Positions 1 through 11,575 of a DNA stretch of 30,437 bases are shown here, piece after piece (position 1 is the first letter of the stretch; every line of letters begins with the position of its first letter). Location: assembly GCA_030248135.1 (NCBI GenBank), contig JASANC010002010.1, positions 1 to 30,437 of the forward strand, given 5' to 3'. The translations under genes and the position numbers were made by a program. The stretch is from Theristus sp. LFF4_11. Taxonomy: Eukaryota; Nematoda; Chromadorea; Monhysterida; Xyalidae. Below the pieces are notes generated by a model. It worked only from the letters and a program-made list of their open reading frames with translations. It was not told the origin of the DNA and made no database searches.

Positions 1-47
1 AAGCAGCAGTCGCAACGAATAACCCGCAAACAAGAAGACGGATAAGA

Positions 48-2161
48 ATGGAAGAAGAGCCGGAATTCTCGACGCAATACGAGCTGACCGAAAAACAGGC
101 GGAGCTTCTATTGACGGTCTGGGGCGAAGAACAGTCGTTTGAGTTTGGGGCCGAGGTGTACCGCAGTATGTTCCAGACGACGCCAACTTTGCTGGATTTA
201 TTTCCGACGATGAAACGCCGCGGCGGCGCCACCCGCAAAATCCGGCGTTCATTCGACAAGTTCGATCGTTCACAAAGGTAACAACGAGCCACGGGATGGC
301 CGAGTAAACAGTAAACACGCGATATTTGAATGAACGAAAAACAAAGACGTTCAAAACCCAATCGTGTCATATTTGGGATGTTTTTTAAGTAATTGATTCT
401 TCGTGCTATTCTGTTCATTGTTTCACCCTTGCACACACAATTGAGAAAAGTTTTTGGCATTCTTAGAAAAGACAACTCCCAGTCTGCGACTGATGCCGCC
501 TTGATGAAGAATACAAGGACTGCCTTATTTATTCGGTCACACAGCTACGCGGTCACTAAACAGTGTTCCATGAATGGCCCTTTGCAGGGTATGGACTCGC
601 TCGTGAAGGCGTGTCTCGACCCGACCGAGGTGAGCGAGATCGCGCGCGAGATCGGCCGTCGGCACACCGAGTACTACGAGCGGGGCATGAAGAGCGAGCA
701 CTTTTATCTGATAAAGAACGCCATGAAGACGGTGATGTCGAAGGCGATGTTGCGCGACACTCGACTGAGCGGCGCCGACAGATCCACTGCGATACAGGTG
801 CGAGTGGTTGCTGGTGAACCGGGTGGGTTAGTGTGAGAAACACTTGGATTATTTTGTGGGAGCGTGTGCGAAAATGTCAACCACCCACGATCATGAGACA
901 AGTTTCAGCAGTGAACTCGATTCGTGGATGACAGGCCAGAATTACACCAAACTCTCACTTTTGTATTGTGGATTTACTCAAACGTGTCCGGACTAAAATG
1001 ACGTCATTTGCTTTAAAAACGCCCGTTTGTCAAAGTACAGGCACTAAAATGTAAAAGTTTGGTGTGACTGATTCGACATTCACCATTTGTTTACGGGAAG
1101 AAACCGGCTAAACGGAAAGTCTGGTTTGCTGTGAACGGGAAGCGCATGTTTCGCGGCACATGACGTCATTTTAGTGGGACACGTTTAAAAAAATAGGTTA
1201 TACACTGCGAGTGTTTCTGACTGACGTTCACGAGTCTGTTACCGAATTCCCACCACCGCGTTCTGCCGGGTTCTCACCGATTCGACAGAATTTGCACGGT
1301 CTCGACAGAATTCCTACCATCTCGACAGAATTCCGGCTATCTTAACAGATTTCCCACGGTGTCGACTAAATTCCCACGGTTTCCGCAGATTTCCCACAAT
1401 CTCGACAGTATTGCCACGGTCAGAATTCTTGCCTTCACCACAAAATTCTTAAGATCTCGACAGAATTCCTACGGACACGACTATTTGCCATGACTGCGAA
1501 GATGCCCACGGTCTCGATTGAATTCCCACGTTCTCAACATAAATCTCACGGTCTCAGACAAACTTTTAACCGTCTCGCCGGGGTTCCGACGGCCTCAACA
1601 AAATTCCCACGGCCCCACAAGACTCCACAGAATGTCAGAATAACCCACAATCTCGACAGAGTTTCCACTGTCTCGACAAAAAAAAATTCCGTCTCGACAA
1701 AATCTCTAGGTCTAGACAAATTCTACGATTTCGACGAAATTCCGGCAGTCTTGACATTCTGCCAGGTCCTGCTAGGTTGTCCACGTAGTTTCAACGGAAC
1801 TCCCACAGAATCAAAAAAAAATCCACGGTCTCACCAGGCTCAACAAGATTCTCACGGTCTGGACAGAAATCATACGGTTTCGACAGAATTCTTATGGGTG
1901 TGTTTCGGTCAACCAAAATATGAACGGGTCGGGTCGCATTTAGTTACCCGCGTTTATGGAATTTAGAAAAAACTCACCAATATGATCATTACACAGGGCT
2001 GGATATCGTTCACAAAGTTCGTCATAGAGGAAATGAAAACGGGCTTCGATCTGGCGATCAGTGGCGAGGAAACGGGCGAACACAACGAAACTGCAGACGA
2101 GGATGATGCCGATCAAACGTTGGACGGCGACGAACAAGTGAATGGAAGTGAGGAGCCGTGA
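48..2161 (+). CDS. Globin, three exons, acidic C-terminal tail
   Basis: Proposed exons are 48-277, 545-797 and 1997-2161, giving about 215 residues. Exon 1 has the A-helix Trp (LLLTVWGEE) and the CD-corner Phe (LLDLFPTMK). Exon 2 has the E/F/G region, with the proximal-His candidate in GRRHTEYYERG followed by the KSEHF G-helix. Exon 3 has the H helix (GWISFTKFVIEEMKTGF), then a tail of about 30 residues rich in Asp/Glu. A haem-binding, probably cytosolic globin follows from the family. Exon 2-to-3 splicing is clear (CAG|gtgcga to acacag|GGC, phase 0). The exon 1-to-2 join is weaker: acceptor 544 is the one I found that keeps phase, but it leaves an E helix longer than usual and no obvious distal His, so the join may be wrong. 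A strong donor (GTGAGT, 2167) lies just after the stop, perhaps a 3' UTR intron. Confidence 0.8.
980..1186. repeat. Inverted repeat in globin intron 2
   Basis: Two arms of about 27 bases face each other: 980-1007 starts AAACGTGTCC and ends ACGTCAT, and 1160-1186 is its reverse complement with a few mismatches. The arms contain TGACGTCA, a perfect CRE-like palindrome. A second short inverted pair (CACCAAACT at about 946, AGTTTGGTG at about 1056) sits across the left arm. It is probably a small foldback transposon remnant; no target duplication was identified. Confidence 0.6.
1235..1905. repeat. Degenerate minisatellite in globin intron 2
   Basis: This is a long run of diverged copies of a unit of about 20 bases, roughly CCCACGGTCTCGACAGAATT, often separated by a few extra bases. 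Well over twenty copies of the core TCTCGACA or its variants are visible. It lies wholly between the second and third globin exons. A long open frame across it (1490-1966) reflects the periodic sequence and is not a gene. Confidence 0.85.
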
Positions 2162-2169
2162 TGAAAAGG

Positions 2170-2887
2170 TGAGTCTAAATAATACGGTACGGCCACGGTA
2201 GCCTACCGTAGTCGGTCTTGACACGAGAGCATGCTTTCTTACTTCTTCACCGTTGTGTTCAGCAATGTGAAAACACATCGAAAAGTGAGCGTCATGGAGA
2301 ATAAGAAAACTTGTTTACAAGAATATCTTGTGCTTGAGGTCTAGCTGGGTATCATCGGGTACCAGTTCTTTGTAATATCGTGGCAAGACCTAGGAAACGG
2401 CCGGTAGATAGCAAACATTACCTGCACTCACGGTTGGTTGACCACCCAGATGCACGAATCAGGCAATAGAAAATACGCCAACTTGATGAAAACCTTTAAC
2501 ATTCAGAAACAACAACATCCGGCAGCAACCACGTCTGCTGCAAATCTTTGCAATTTAGCGTTTTGAAATTTGTAATAAGTGAATAGCAATCTCCCTTTTT
2601 CAGGTCTGTCGTTGAATTAAAATTATCACAGCAGTTGATCGGCTTGCCCGACACCACTGATTTAAACTTTGTTCGTCAAAAATAATCAGTTTATTCATAC
2701 TTCATTTCCTCCTTTTATCGAAGTAAATGGGTATGTGTTGAAAGTCATTTATATTGATCGTATTTTTTGTCGAGTTTCTAAAGCTTGCCTAGTTTTTTTG
2801 AGCACTGAGAAAAATATGTCAACAGAAAGTTGATAGGGTGTGTCGCTTTCAGTAGAGAAACTCAACACCATGTTGAGTAAGTCTTGT
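2170..2887. other. AT-rich spacer, no gene seen
   Basis: I see no conserved coding signal. The two CTCGACACC / CTCAACACC-like words near 2860-2910 and the mixed AT-rich sequence look like ordinary intergenic DNA between the globin and the minus-strand ORF that ends at 2888. Confidence 0.5.
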
Positions 2888-3385
2888 TTAACTTCGAAAC
2901 TCGACACCCTGTCGACTATTTTTTACAATTATTTTTCTCATTATGGAGCATCTTACTAGTTTTGTGATGAACTTTTGCAGCGTATTTTCTTCATTTTGCT
3001 TATAGTTCATAATTTGAATGTTTGAATGTTCCAAGTAATGGTTTAAAATTGTGAATAAACGTTGTGATCTATGGAAGATTTCATCTTTGGAAGGAACTGA
3101 ACTTGCAGCTGAGTTCATTTTTTTGCCGCCTTGACACAAAATTACATAACATTTGAAAACAATCATAAGATATCCAAAAATATGCACGAATTTGTTTACA
3201 GCAACTGCAATAAATAGAAGACCAAGTACAAGTTCACAGTTTACAATCTTTTTTTGGGAAAATGTTTTCACAGTTGAACTTGCACAAACCAACATGTTGC
3301 ACGCCAAACTTTGGATATCTAAAAGTACAAAAAACACAACTATGCAAATATCTAGATAAATGAAGAGTATATTGTAACAGTACAT
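2888..3385 (-). CDS. Hypothetical membrane-type protein, single exon
   Basis: An uninterrupted frame of 165 codons runs from a true ATG to TAA in DNA that is about two-thirds A+T, longer than expected by chance there. Residues 3-33 are strongly hydrophobic (LFIYLDICIVVFFVLLDI). Residues 50-84 are a second long hydrophobic block with a short polar break (VNKFVH). A charged, soluble-looking C-terminal half begins QGGKKMNSAASS and has no further membrane segment. I do not recognise a family. It could be one exon of a larger membrane protein whose other exons I cannot find, or a chance ORF. No splice sites or poly(A) signal decide the matter. Confidence 0.4.
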   Translation of the reverse strand: MYCYNILFIYLDICIVVFFVLLDIQSLACNMLVCASSTVKTFSQKKIVNCELVLGLLFIAVAVNKFVHIFGYLMIVFKCYVILCQGGKKMNSAASSVPSKDEIFHRSQRLFTILNHYLEHSNIQIMNYKQNEENTLQKFITKLVRCSIMRKIIVKNSRQGVEFRS

Positions 3386-3945
3386 AAAGCCAGTAAAAAC
3401 GGTAATATGAAAAGTCAGCTGCTCAACAGCTAATAAATAACTAATACAATAATCCCTGTTGGCATAAAGTTATTAGATTACAGGAGTAAGAGTAACACAA
3501 TATTTTAGATATTTTCTGAAACGTTTCTTTTTACATATATACGTATGTTTACGTACTTAAGACAAGAAAAAATCCCACAAAAACTAACTGAAAATCGGAA
3601 CGACTGACAGCCCAGACACGTCAACTTGAGTAGTTGTGTGATATGCTAAAACATAACAGTGATACAAACTGTTGTAGTGACAATAAGATTGTTGGGAGGA
3701 TTGTCACGTGACAACGAGACGTATTGTTTCAAACCAGCTGCGCTGATGTAGCATACCACCATTTGCTGTAGACGTGCCAGTCTGTGTGGCATATCATGCA
3801 TGGGTCACTTTAATTCATACTGATCACAATTTTTCATCGTAATTTCCAGCGTTTCGCGAGACAAACAAACCCAGTCAATCTTTGAACTGTACATGGACGT
3901 GCGTACAACACAACACCGAGTAATGCCCCATTAGTCCGTTAATGC
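3386..3945. other. AT-rich 3' flank of the minus-strand gene, no gene seen
   Basis: This lies downstream of the stop codon of the 14-exon minus-strand gene and probably holds its 3' UTR. Only weak inverted similarity is visible (around 3610-3650 against 3760-3800, both with GTGTG..GATATG/CATATC words). I found no canonical AATAAA on the minus strand. Confidence 0.4.
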
Positions 3946-6900
3946 TCAATCATCAGCGTCGTCCAGAATGTTCGCCGGCAACGGGTCAACCAACACGGCG
4001 CCCCTGCTCGCGTGCGTATGCACACTCGGTTGCATCAGCACCGACGTCGTCGTGCCGCCGTAGTCGTCCGCGTAATCGTCGATGATCGTCACGCCGGCCG
4101 AGAGCGGCGCCAACGACATCGCCGAATGGTCGCGCACCAGTGATACCCGTTGTTGTTGCTGATGATGTGGCTGCGGCACTCCGCGCAGTGTACCCGTTAG
4201 ATCGGACGCCGTCGTCGTTCGCTCGCACTTGATCGTCGCCGACATCAACGGCAACTTGGTGGCGGCGGTCGTGCTGTTGTTGGTGGACGACGATGATGCG
4301 CTCAGGCACGTCGGCACGGGTACGGCTAACGTAACGGGTACGTCGGCCGCTGATGACGACGGCGATATCGTCGCGCTCACCACTGCAGGCCGGACAATGT
4401 GGTCGTGGTCGAGGACGACCTCGTCGCCGACGACCGCCTCGCTGTTGACGACCGTGTAATGAACGACCGTGTCGTCGTTGTCCGGATCGTTGGCGGTGGT
4501 CGTTGTTGATGTTGCGTTTGATGCCGATGATGATGATGACATTATGGTCGGTGCGACGATGCGTCGCTGTTGATAGACGGGCTGATGCGATTGGTTGATG
4601 CTGGCTGGCGGGTGGTGGTGGTGCGTGGTGGCGATCGTTGAAATGGTTGTGGTCGTTGTTGACGAGTTGACGCTGCATGTTGACTTTGGTGATGTCGTGG
4701 AGGGCGCGGCGTGACGGTAGCGCAAAGTGAACTGGCCGGATTTGGTTGGGGGCTGGAGTTTGAGAAAAAATTGGAGCTATTGCTTACACAGTTTTTATTC
4801 ACGATTTTGATTGCAAGTGCAACATGACATACTGACCACTTCCACGAAATCGCTCCACAAAAAAGTTCCTGTTTGAAGACTGTGCACTTGCTGTTGCTTC
4901 TTTTACTCAACAAGCTCTTTCTTCTGGTGATGCACAGGCGGCAGGTCGCGCCAACACTGATCAGCAAAATCTCAGTTTCAATAAACCGCGTCTTATAATT
5001 GGCACCCACTTGTTGCGGCTGCTGTAGGCGCGTTCGCAATATGCCCGAGGTTGCCTCCGACTTCGGCACTGTTGCATTCGACTGTTTCACCATGGTCGGT
5101 CGCGGTTGCGGCGCGCACAGCTGCGTCTGCGGGGACAGGACGATTGCGGCTCGCTGACGATGCCCGCTTTGCGACACCAACGTTACGCGTTTCATGCGGC
5201 TGTATGGCGCTGTAAAATAAAGAAGACTTGAAACAAAAGCGTACAGTTTTTGTATTGTGAAACTGCAAACTCTAGATCTGATTTGTTGATTCACACAGTT
5301 TAGCCATTCTGGGCGATGCGGACGATGCCCGCACTGGGACCCAAACGTCCGAAACATAAACTTCACGTCTCAAGTGGTACTGTATTGGTGACGCATGAAA
5401 CTGAATGACATTCGCGCTTTTTTCATTGAACGACAATGACACCGCAACAAAACAACGCTATCCTAAAACCGTTGCTGTTGTCTTTGATTATAACTCATTT
5501 TTGTTCCTCGAACAACATGAGGGCATCGCACGATAAAAAATTTGAAACAATTATACTACACCCATAAACAAAAATGAAAAAGTGTGCGTTTCGATTTCAG
5601 CACAAGATCGACAATCAAATCAAAACCAAAACAAAACCAATCCACCACACCAACCATCCGGGGCGGCAGTGGCACTGTTCGCTCGCCCGATCACAGGCGC
5701 TCGCATCACTTTCACCCGGTTGCTTCGTGCGGCGTCGTCGCGCAACGGCCATTCCGACTTGACCACCGTCGACGGCGCTGGTGGTGGCGTCGAGCAGAGC
5801 AGCATTTTTTTCACGTTTCCATTCATGCGTGCGGTCGGCAGCAGATGCGCCGGTGGCTGGCGTCCGTCGAGGCGATACGCGTCCGTGTACGTCTCGTAGA
5901 CGATGTGACCTGGCAAATGCGGCAGAATCGCGCATTTCATTCGAGACATGTCCAATGGAGAGAACGCACGTTTACAAATTTACTAATCGCGCAACTTGTG
6001 GGCTCCTAGAACGACAGCGGAAACGCACACACAGACACACAGACATACTGTGACATCGATGATAAACGGCTAAGCCACTCGTGTGATGATTTGGGGGCGT
6101 TATTGACCAATGGGATCGTAAGCAGTCATCCCCAACCAATCCCCAAGCGACGTTTGGTACTGCTTGATACCTTTGGGTTCGTGATACAAGTTCAATGGGG
6201 GGGGGGGGTCTTTGTACAAAAATCCAAAAATTCACATGCCACCAAGTGTTGCACGTGAGCCGGTGTGTGTTTACGACTGGCTAGAATATTCAACCAAACA
6301 GTACGCGTCTGAAATCAACTTTGAAATCCGGATTTAACATTGAGCGTGAAACGCACCAGCCGGCGGCGCTGTCTTGCCGTAACTGTGGTCGCACGCCACG
6401 GTGGGCGGCAGCGGCACGAAATCCTCGGCTCGCTCGATCACCGCTGGAATCGGCGGTGGCCCTTCGCCGACAACGCCGAACCTGTGAGGCACATGGGTTT
6501 GCGTTTCTAAACTATAGGCAATCAACTGATTGGTTGGTGACGCACGTGATGCATGCATTGCTGTAGCGAGGGCGGAGTTTGTTTCGCACCACAGAATGCA
6601 TGTATGTGCCACCCCCCCCCCCCCCCCTACAGAACACCTCCGACCTGCCGCGCCCGCCCACGTGCAGTATCGGTGTGTAATGTTGATCAACGTATTTCTC
6701 CGAAGCACGACTGCCACCGCGGAATAGCATTCGTTCTTCGCTCCGCCTCCGACGTTCATTCGGGTCCTGTTCATGAAAAAAAGACATCACGTGATTGATT
6801 GCTATCGTTGTCAGAAAACGGTGTTTTATAATTGGTCGGAACAAAACAAAAAAAGCCAAAATACTCCTATACAGACGTTTTCACGAGTTGTTCGTGGTTT

Positions 6901-9900
6901 TGTTCACATGAATGCAAAAAACACTCTTTGTCGTCACAGCTATGCGTCACTGTCGCTTGCGCCAAAACCGTTTCATGAACGCATTTTCAGCGTGTTTGTT
7001 ATTAGCTTAGCGCGTCGCTGAATGCACCACTAAGAAGACTCTCACAATTGAAAATACATGCAGTATTGATAATAATTGATTGTAATGTAAAAAAAATAAT
7101 TGATGATAATTAGTAATTGATGTTTGAAAACATGTCACTCACGAACGCGCCATCGCCCGTCTCCCTGTTCACGTCCAGCATGCACTGGTCTAATTTCACG
7201 ACCACACGCGACGGTAAAGCTTCGAATGTTGGCCGTCTTGCGGTCACAGAGATGCCTGCGCAAAAATGAACCAGTAAAAAACCAATCCGGTTTTGGAATT
7301 CAGCTGCCAAAACTGCCAAAATTGATTCGCTAGCACGGCAAATTATCAGTGTGCACTTGTTATTGTAAAATGCAACCAGTCAATCAGCTGTTCCTGTGTA
7401 GAGATTACGGTGAATACACAGAAGTGGACGATAAAACCGGCTTTCAAAAATCGTACAAAAAAACCTGAGAACCGCAGAAGACAAAACGTTTTTTTTTTCT
7501 CTAATCACAAAACGCAACGAAACCTTCTGGAAATGCCCGATTGATTTTCTGTTGTTGTTGCTGCAGGATTGGTGCGGGCCGCCCGTCAACGGATGATCGC
7601 TGTTCTGCCGTATTCATCTGAAAGGCCCGGTTCTCTTTTACTGACAATTCAACAAATAACAAATGAAATTGGACAAATCATTCGATGCAGCGGCGAACCG
7701 GGGTGTAGTGCGAAATTGACAAACAAAACACAAGACTGAAACAAAAAGACCTCAGTTACAGCATGATTCTGTAATTCTGTCAACAATTTTAGCAGAATTC
7801 ACAAAGCCCACGAAACAATAAACAGGAAACGGTTGAAAAAAAGAGATATTCAGTCAGATTCCAGCCAAACCGGAGTCCCGTTCAATCTTTCTGACGTCAA
7901 CGTTTCGTTTTGCATGAAGCTTTGTGTGCACTGCATTCTGCGAAAGAAACCCTGACAGCGTTGCAAGTTTCTCAAATGAAACGCAAACCGGCTGAGCGCT
8001 GCTGCCGGCGGAGGCCAGGAACTGATCGGTGTCAAAGAGCGTCGTGTGCGCCTCGACGTCGTACGGGTGCTGATGCTGGTGGTGCTCGTAGTAGTCGGCC
8101 ACCACGTCAACGCCGTCGTCGCCCACCAACTCGTCAGTCGCCTGAAACCGGCTGCTCGTTTGGTTGGCGTCGTTTTCTCTTGTTTGAACGTTCTAGTGAT
8201 TCGGTTGTGAAAACAAAACACCTTCTTGCATTTCGTCTATGATAGAGTAGCGGCTAATTTTGGTAAACGTGCCAGACTGAATGCAAGTCATGCGCCTGTC
8301 TTTCTGATTGGTCGCATATGCACGGCAAATCGGACTTTCGAACTTGGTAGATGAAGCAGTGGTACAGTTCTATTGAACTTCTTTGTGTTTTGTTAATGTT
8401 GTTCATTTGATTGTCTTGAATGTCTTGAATTTCTCACTTGTCCGCGCCGCAGTTGGCCGTACTGCAACGACTCGCTGGTGCCCGGCAGTTCGCTCATGAA
8501 ATGCACCGAGTCGGTCGGCAGGCCGTAAACGTCCGTGTCGCAGTTGTCCTGTTGTTTGGAACAAATAGAGATGCCTGGCAATTTTACAGCTGCACAAAAC
8601 CAAAATCATCTCCATCGCAAATCAACCAAACTGCACAGGTTCTCCTCTCAGCATGGGATCGGTATGGAACAACATCAGACGCATTTGGTGGAGAGGTGAC
8701 CTCATCAGTAATGTGGCAGTGGCACCACCACTCGAATCGCTTGATTGAAGCGAAAATACCATTCAGTCCGTTCGCACAGACGCTCCAAATGCTGTGTCGT
8801 GTCCGTGCTGCATTAAGCCACTTGTGGGCACACACGACACGATTTCTGAACCGCGCGACCATTTTTAGCGTTGTCGTATCCGAGCGTGCGCACAAGAACA
8901 CTCCGCGACGCAGCTGCTACACAGCGGCCGCACCCGACCGAGCCCGCTCACTGCCTTTTCCAATGGGCGATGAACAACAACCTGCCAAATGCGCCTTTAC
9001 CAACCAACCAACACAACACAGACACACCTCATTCGCGCAGTCATACTGGTCGTGGACATGCTCGCGCTCGTGCAGCTCATCTTCGACCTTGTCATGCGCG
9101 GGACTCAACACCGGCGGCCCATCCAATTCGTCGTCGTCGTCATCGACCGCATGAGCGATGCCCGTCTGGATGTCGATAAACTGCGGCTCCGTGTCAGACG
9201 ACCGCCTTGGCGGCTGTTGTTGCTGGTCTTGGTAGTGGTGGTGCAGGTCGATTTCGGCTGCAAACGAGAAAAACGCTAACGAAGTATGCGTCGGCATCGC
9301 TTTTCTAACTTTCATGTTCGATAAGCACCTTAATTCGAGTCAATTCAAACAAGTTTTCTCAATGAGAACGGTATCTATCGTGATTCGTGAATGGTACTCC
9401 ATTTCGACACGACCTTGGTATCAGCAATACCTGGTTTTCAAACGATCCCCGATTGCTGTAATATAAACAGAATGCGCTCTCTTGAAACAAAGCCGTCACT
9501 ACGAGTACCGTCAATTCGATCACGATTGTCAGACGAGTCGTTTGCAACGACGTTTCGAAATCCATCATTGTTTCCGTTGTGGCTTTTAGCGAGTGAGTAT
9601 GAATTGTCCACCATGGCGTCGTCGTCGTCGTCATCGAGATGCTCAACGTCAACCAACTCGTGGTTGCTGGCGGGACTGGCGATATTACCTGGAATTTTCT
9701 GAATTGTTGGAACTAACGCAGAAAAAACTCGAGTTTCGCGGCTGCTAGATCTGGCTGATCTCGTCTCGTGCTAGAAAGATCGTGTCGAGACCGCGAAAAG
9801 GGTTTTTTCGGAAAATCACGCTCTGTCAGTTGACCGACAGTGTTTGAACATTTGACTGAAATTTTGTTTGGAAAATTTCCAGACCATATGTTCCGGCAGG

Positions 9901-11572
9901 CACACGCTGCTGACAGAACTTCAGATCGCCCAATGAGTTCGAAACGCCGTTTTCGTCGTTGGTCCCGTCTTCGTCTGCTCGTGCTTGCTCTTGATTGCCA
10001 GCGCTCGCTTGGCTTCGTTTTTGGTCTCGTCGTTTTTGCCGCTTTCGCGGTGACGATGATGTTCGTTTTTTCTGCAAAAATAAAAAAATAGCGATCCGAC
10101 TGAAAAAACTTTTAACAGCTAAGTGCGTGCGACTAAGTAGCGCTCATTCATTATTTCATGTGCATGAGCAAGAGAAAAAAACTTCCGTAAATCAAACAAC
10201 CATGAACACAATTCGCAGTTTTGACTGCACTTTGAATTGAGTTCACTCCACTGATTGATTGATCGGTCATTCCAAGGTGAATTTCAAAGCCGCTCATTTC
10301 TGGCAGCCAATCAGAGTGTGTGGTTTTGCCGTGTGCCATTCACAAATTTCAAATTCGAACTTGCTGACGTCGTAACATCAGCGAGCAACGCACGTCTGCT
10401 TTCGGTTTTGACTGCAACATCAACTCACCCTTTTCGTCGACTTGCGTCGCCGCGTGTCACGACGATCGCTCGTCGGTGGCATCGTCGTCGTCGTGGCAGC
10501 ACTGGCACGCAGCATTGCAGCGCCGTATTTTTCGTTTTTCTGTTGCGCGATCGCCGTCGCGCGGCGCGATCGCTTCGGCGACGACGACGACGGCGTCGAT
10601 GATGATGACGCCACTGCGTCGGTGTCGATCCGTTCTAACATGTCAGCACAGTGGACTTTTTGTCGTCGTTGTGCCGCCGCCGGTTTCGTTGGCGATTCTG
10701 TGCGAGACAGACAGCATACTGGACAGCATGCAATGATGTTCCACAGTTGTGATGAAAACATGTTTGACGATGTCGTCAGAATAAAAGTCAGCCAGCAGTT
10801 AAGTACACCCACTCGGCCGGGATGAAAGCGGGCCGGACGGCCGGAGTCAGCCATAGTTGTTCCAGAGCCGAGGGGTTGGGGGGGGGGCGATATAGATAGC
10901 TGGAACAAATTTTCCAGATAGATAGCTGGAAAATTTTGGGGGGGGGGGGGGGGGGGGGGGGGGGCCATGTGACTTTGGGGGGGGCCGGTCAAAATTTTGA
11001 AATTAGATAGATAAATAGCTAAAACGCTAAGAAGCTATAAAAACAGCTAAATAAGGCTTAAAATACGCTAAAAATCAAGTATAAATGCATATTTAACCTA
11101 AAATTAGCACAATTTTCAAGAATTTTGAGCAAAAATGGTCAATTTTGGTCAAAAATTGACTCATTTTATGTCTTCGAAGACAAATTTTTTTAGATAGATA
11201 GCTGGCTGAAAAAATTTTTTAGATAGATAATAGCTGAGCCGAAAAATGTTCTCTGATAGAGATAGATTCGAAAATTTTTTTGGGGGGGCCGGCCGGCCCC
11301 CCCCCCAGGCCCCCCCTAGAACAACTATGGAGTCAGCTGGGTTGCCCGCGCCGCAACTAACCCACTCCACGGCCCGCAGACACAGCCAAAAACATTGAAC
11401 ACATGACAAAAACTTTACAAACCAGAAACACACCTGATTTTTCGTGCATTCCTTTTGTTTTCAGCCTTTTCGCCGTGCCTTTCTTCATGGCGCCGTCGCC
11501 GTCGTTACTTGTTTCACGCAGTTTTGCAACAGCGCTTAAAGAACTCTGCCGTCGTTTGCAAGAGCTGGACAT
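3946..11572 (-). CDS. Unrecognised nuclear-type protein, 14 exons, about 978 aa
   Basis: The following exons on the minus strand join in phase: 11572-11434, 10697-10429, 10071-9885, 9688-9509, 9257-9028, 8548-8438, 8141-7989, 7617-7524, 7255-7143, 6766-about 6718, 6506-6357, 5909-5655, 5209-5010 and 4752-3946 (stop TGA). They total 2937 bases, an exact multiple of three. Exons 1-3 are basic and Ser-rich (KRLKTKG, PKRSRRATA, SPRKRQKRRDQKR), like nuclear localisation signals. Exons 4-7 are Asp/His/Gln-rich. Exons 8-12 are the least repetitive (KINRAFPEGISVTARRP; AVIERAEDFVPLPP; GHIVYETYTDAYRLDG) and are the best part for a homology search. The last exon is Thr/Ser/His-rich. The composition suggests a chromatin or transcription regulator, but no DNA-binding or enzymatic domain is visible. 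The donor of exon 10 is the least certain boundary. The start codon sits in a transposon target duplication. Confidence 0.65.
8785..8895. repeat. Interspersed repeat fragment in intron 5 of the minus-strand gene
   Basis: The segment with GTGTCGTGTCCGTG, GCATTAAG, CACACGACACGATTTCT and a following CGCG..CCATTTTTAGCG resembles 21486-21655, where the same words recur in the same order. It is probably a dispersed mobile-element remnant. The open frame across it on the minus strand is therefore not counted as an exon. Confidence 0.55.
10852..11329. mobile_element. Non-autonomous hAT-like element, CATAG ends, poly-G rich
   Basis: Perfect 11-bp terminal inverted repeats (CATAGTTGTTC / GAACAACTATG) are flanked by an exact 8-bp direct duplication GAGTCAGC (10844-10851 and 11330-11337). 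The body is 478 bp, AT-rich, with repeated AGATAGATAGCTGG words and very long G runs, including 27 consecutive G at 10938-10964. It has no coding capacity. It sits in intron 1 of the minus-strand gene. An 8-bp duplication is the hallmark of the hAT superfamily; the ends match its consensus only loosely. Confidence 0.85.
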
Positions 11573-11575
11573 GAT

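Noticed and set aside
1490..1966. 158-codon open frame in the globin region
   Set aside because: It lies within the minisatellite and its amino acid repeats mirror the DNA repeat; it is inside an intron.
3986..4678. Long alternative frame under the last exon of the minus-strand gene
   Set aside because: It shadows the accepted frame; the accepted frame alone joins in phase with upstream exons and ends at 3946.
7143..7255. Alternative frame of exon 9 (HLCDRKTANIRSF)
   Set aside because: It looked protein-like, but only the other frame joins in phase with the exon at 7524-7617 and the donor GTGAGT at phase 0.
8584..8901. 105-codon minus-strand frame in intron 5 of the orphan gene
   Set aside because: It overlaps a repeat also found at 21486-21655 and adds no phase-consistent exon.
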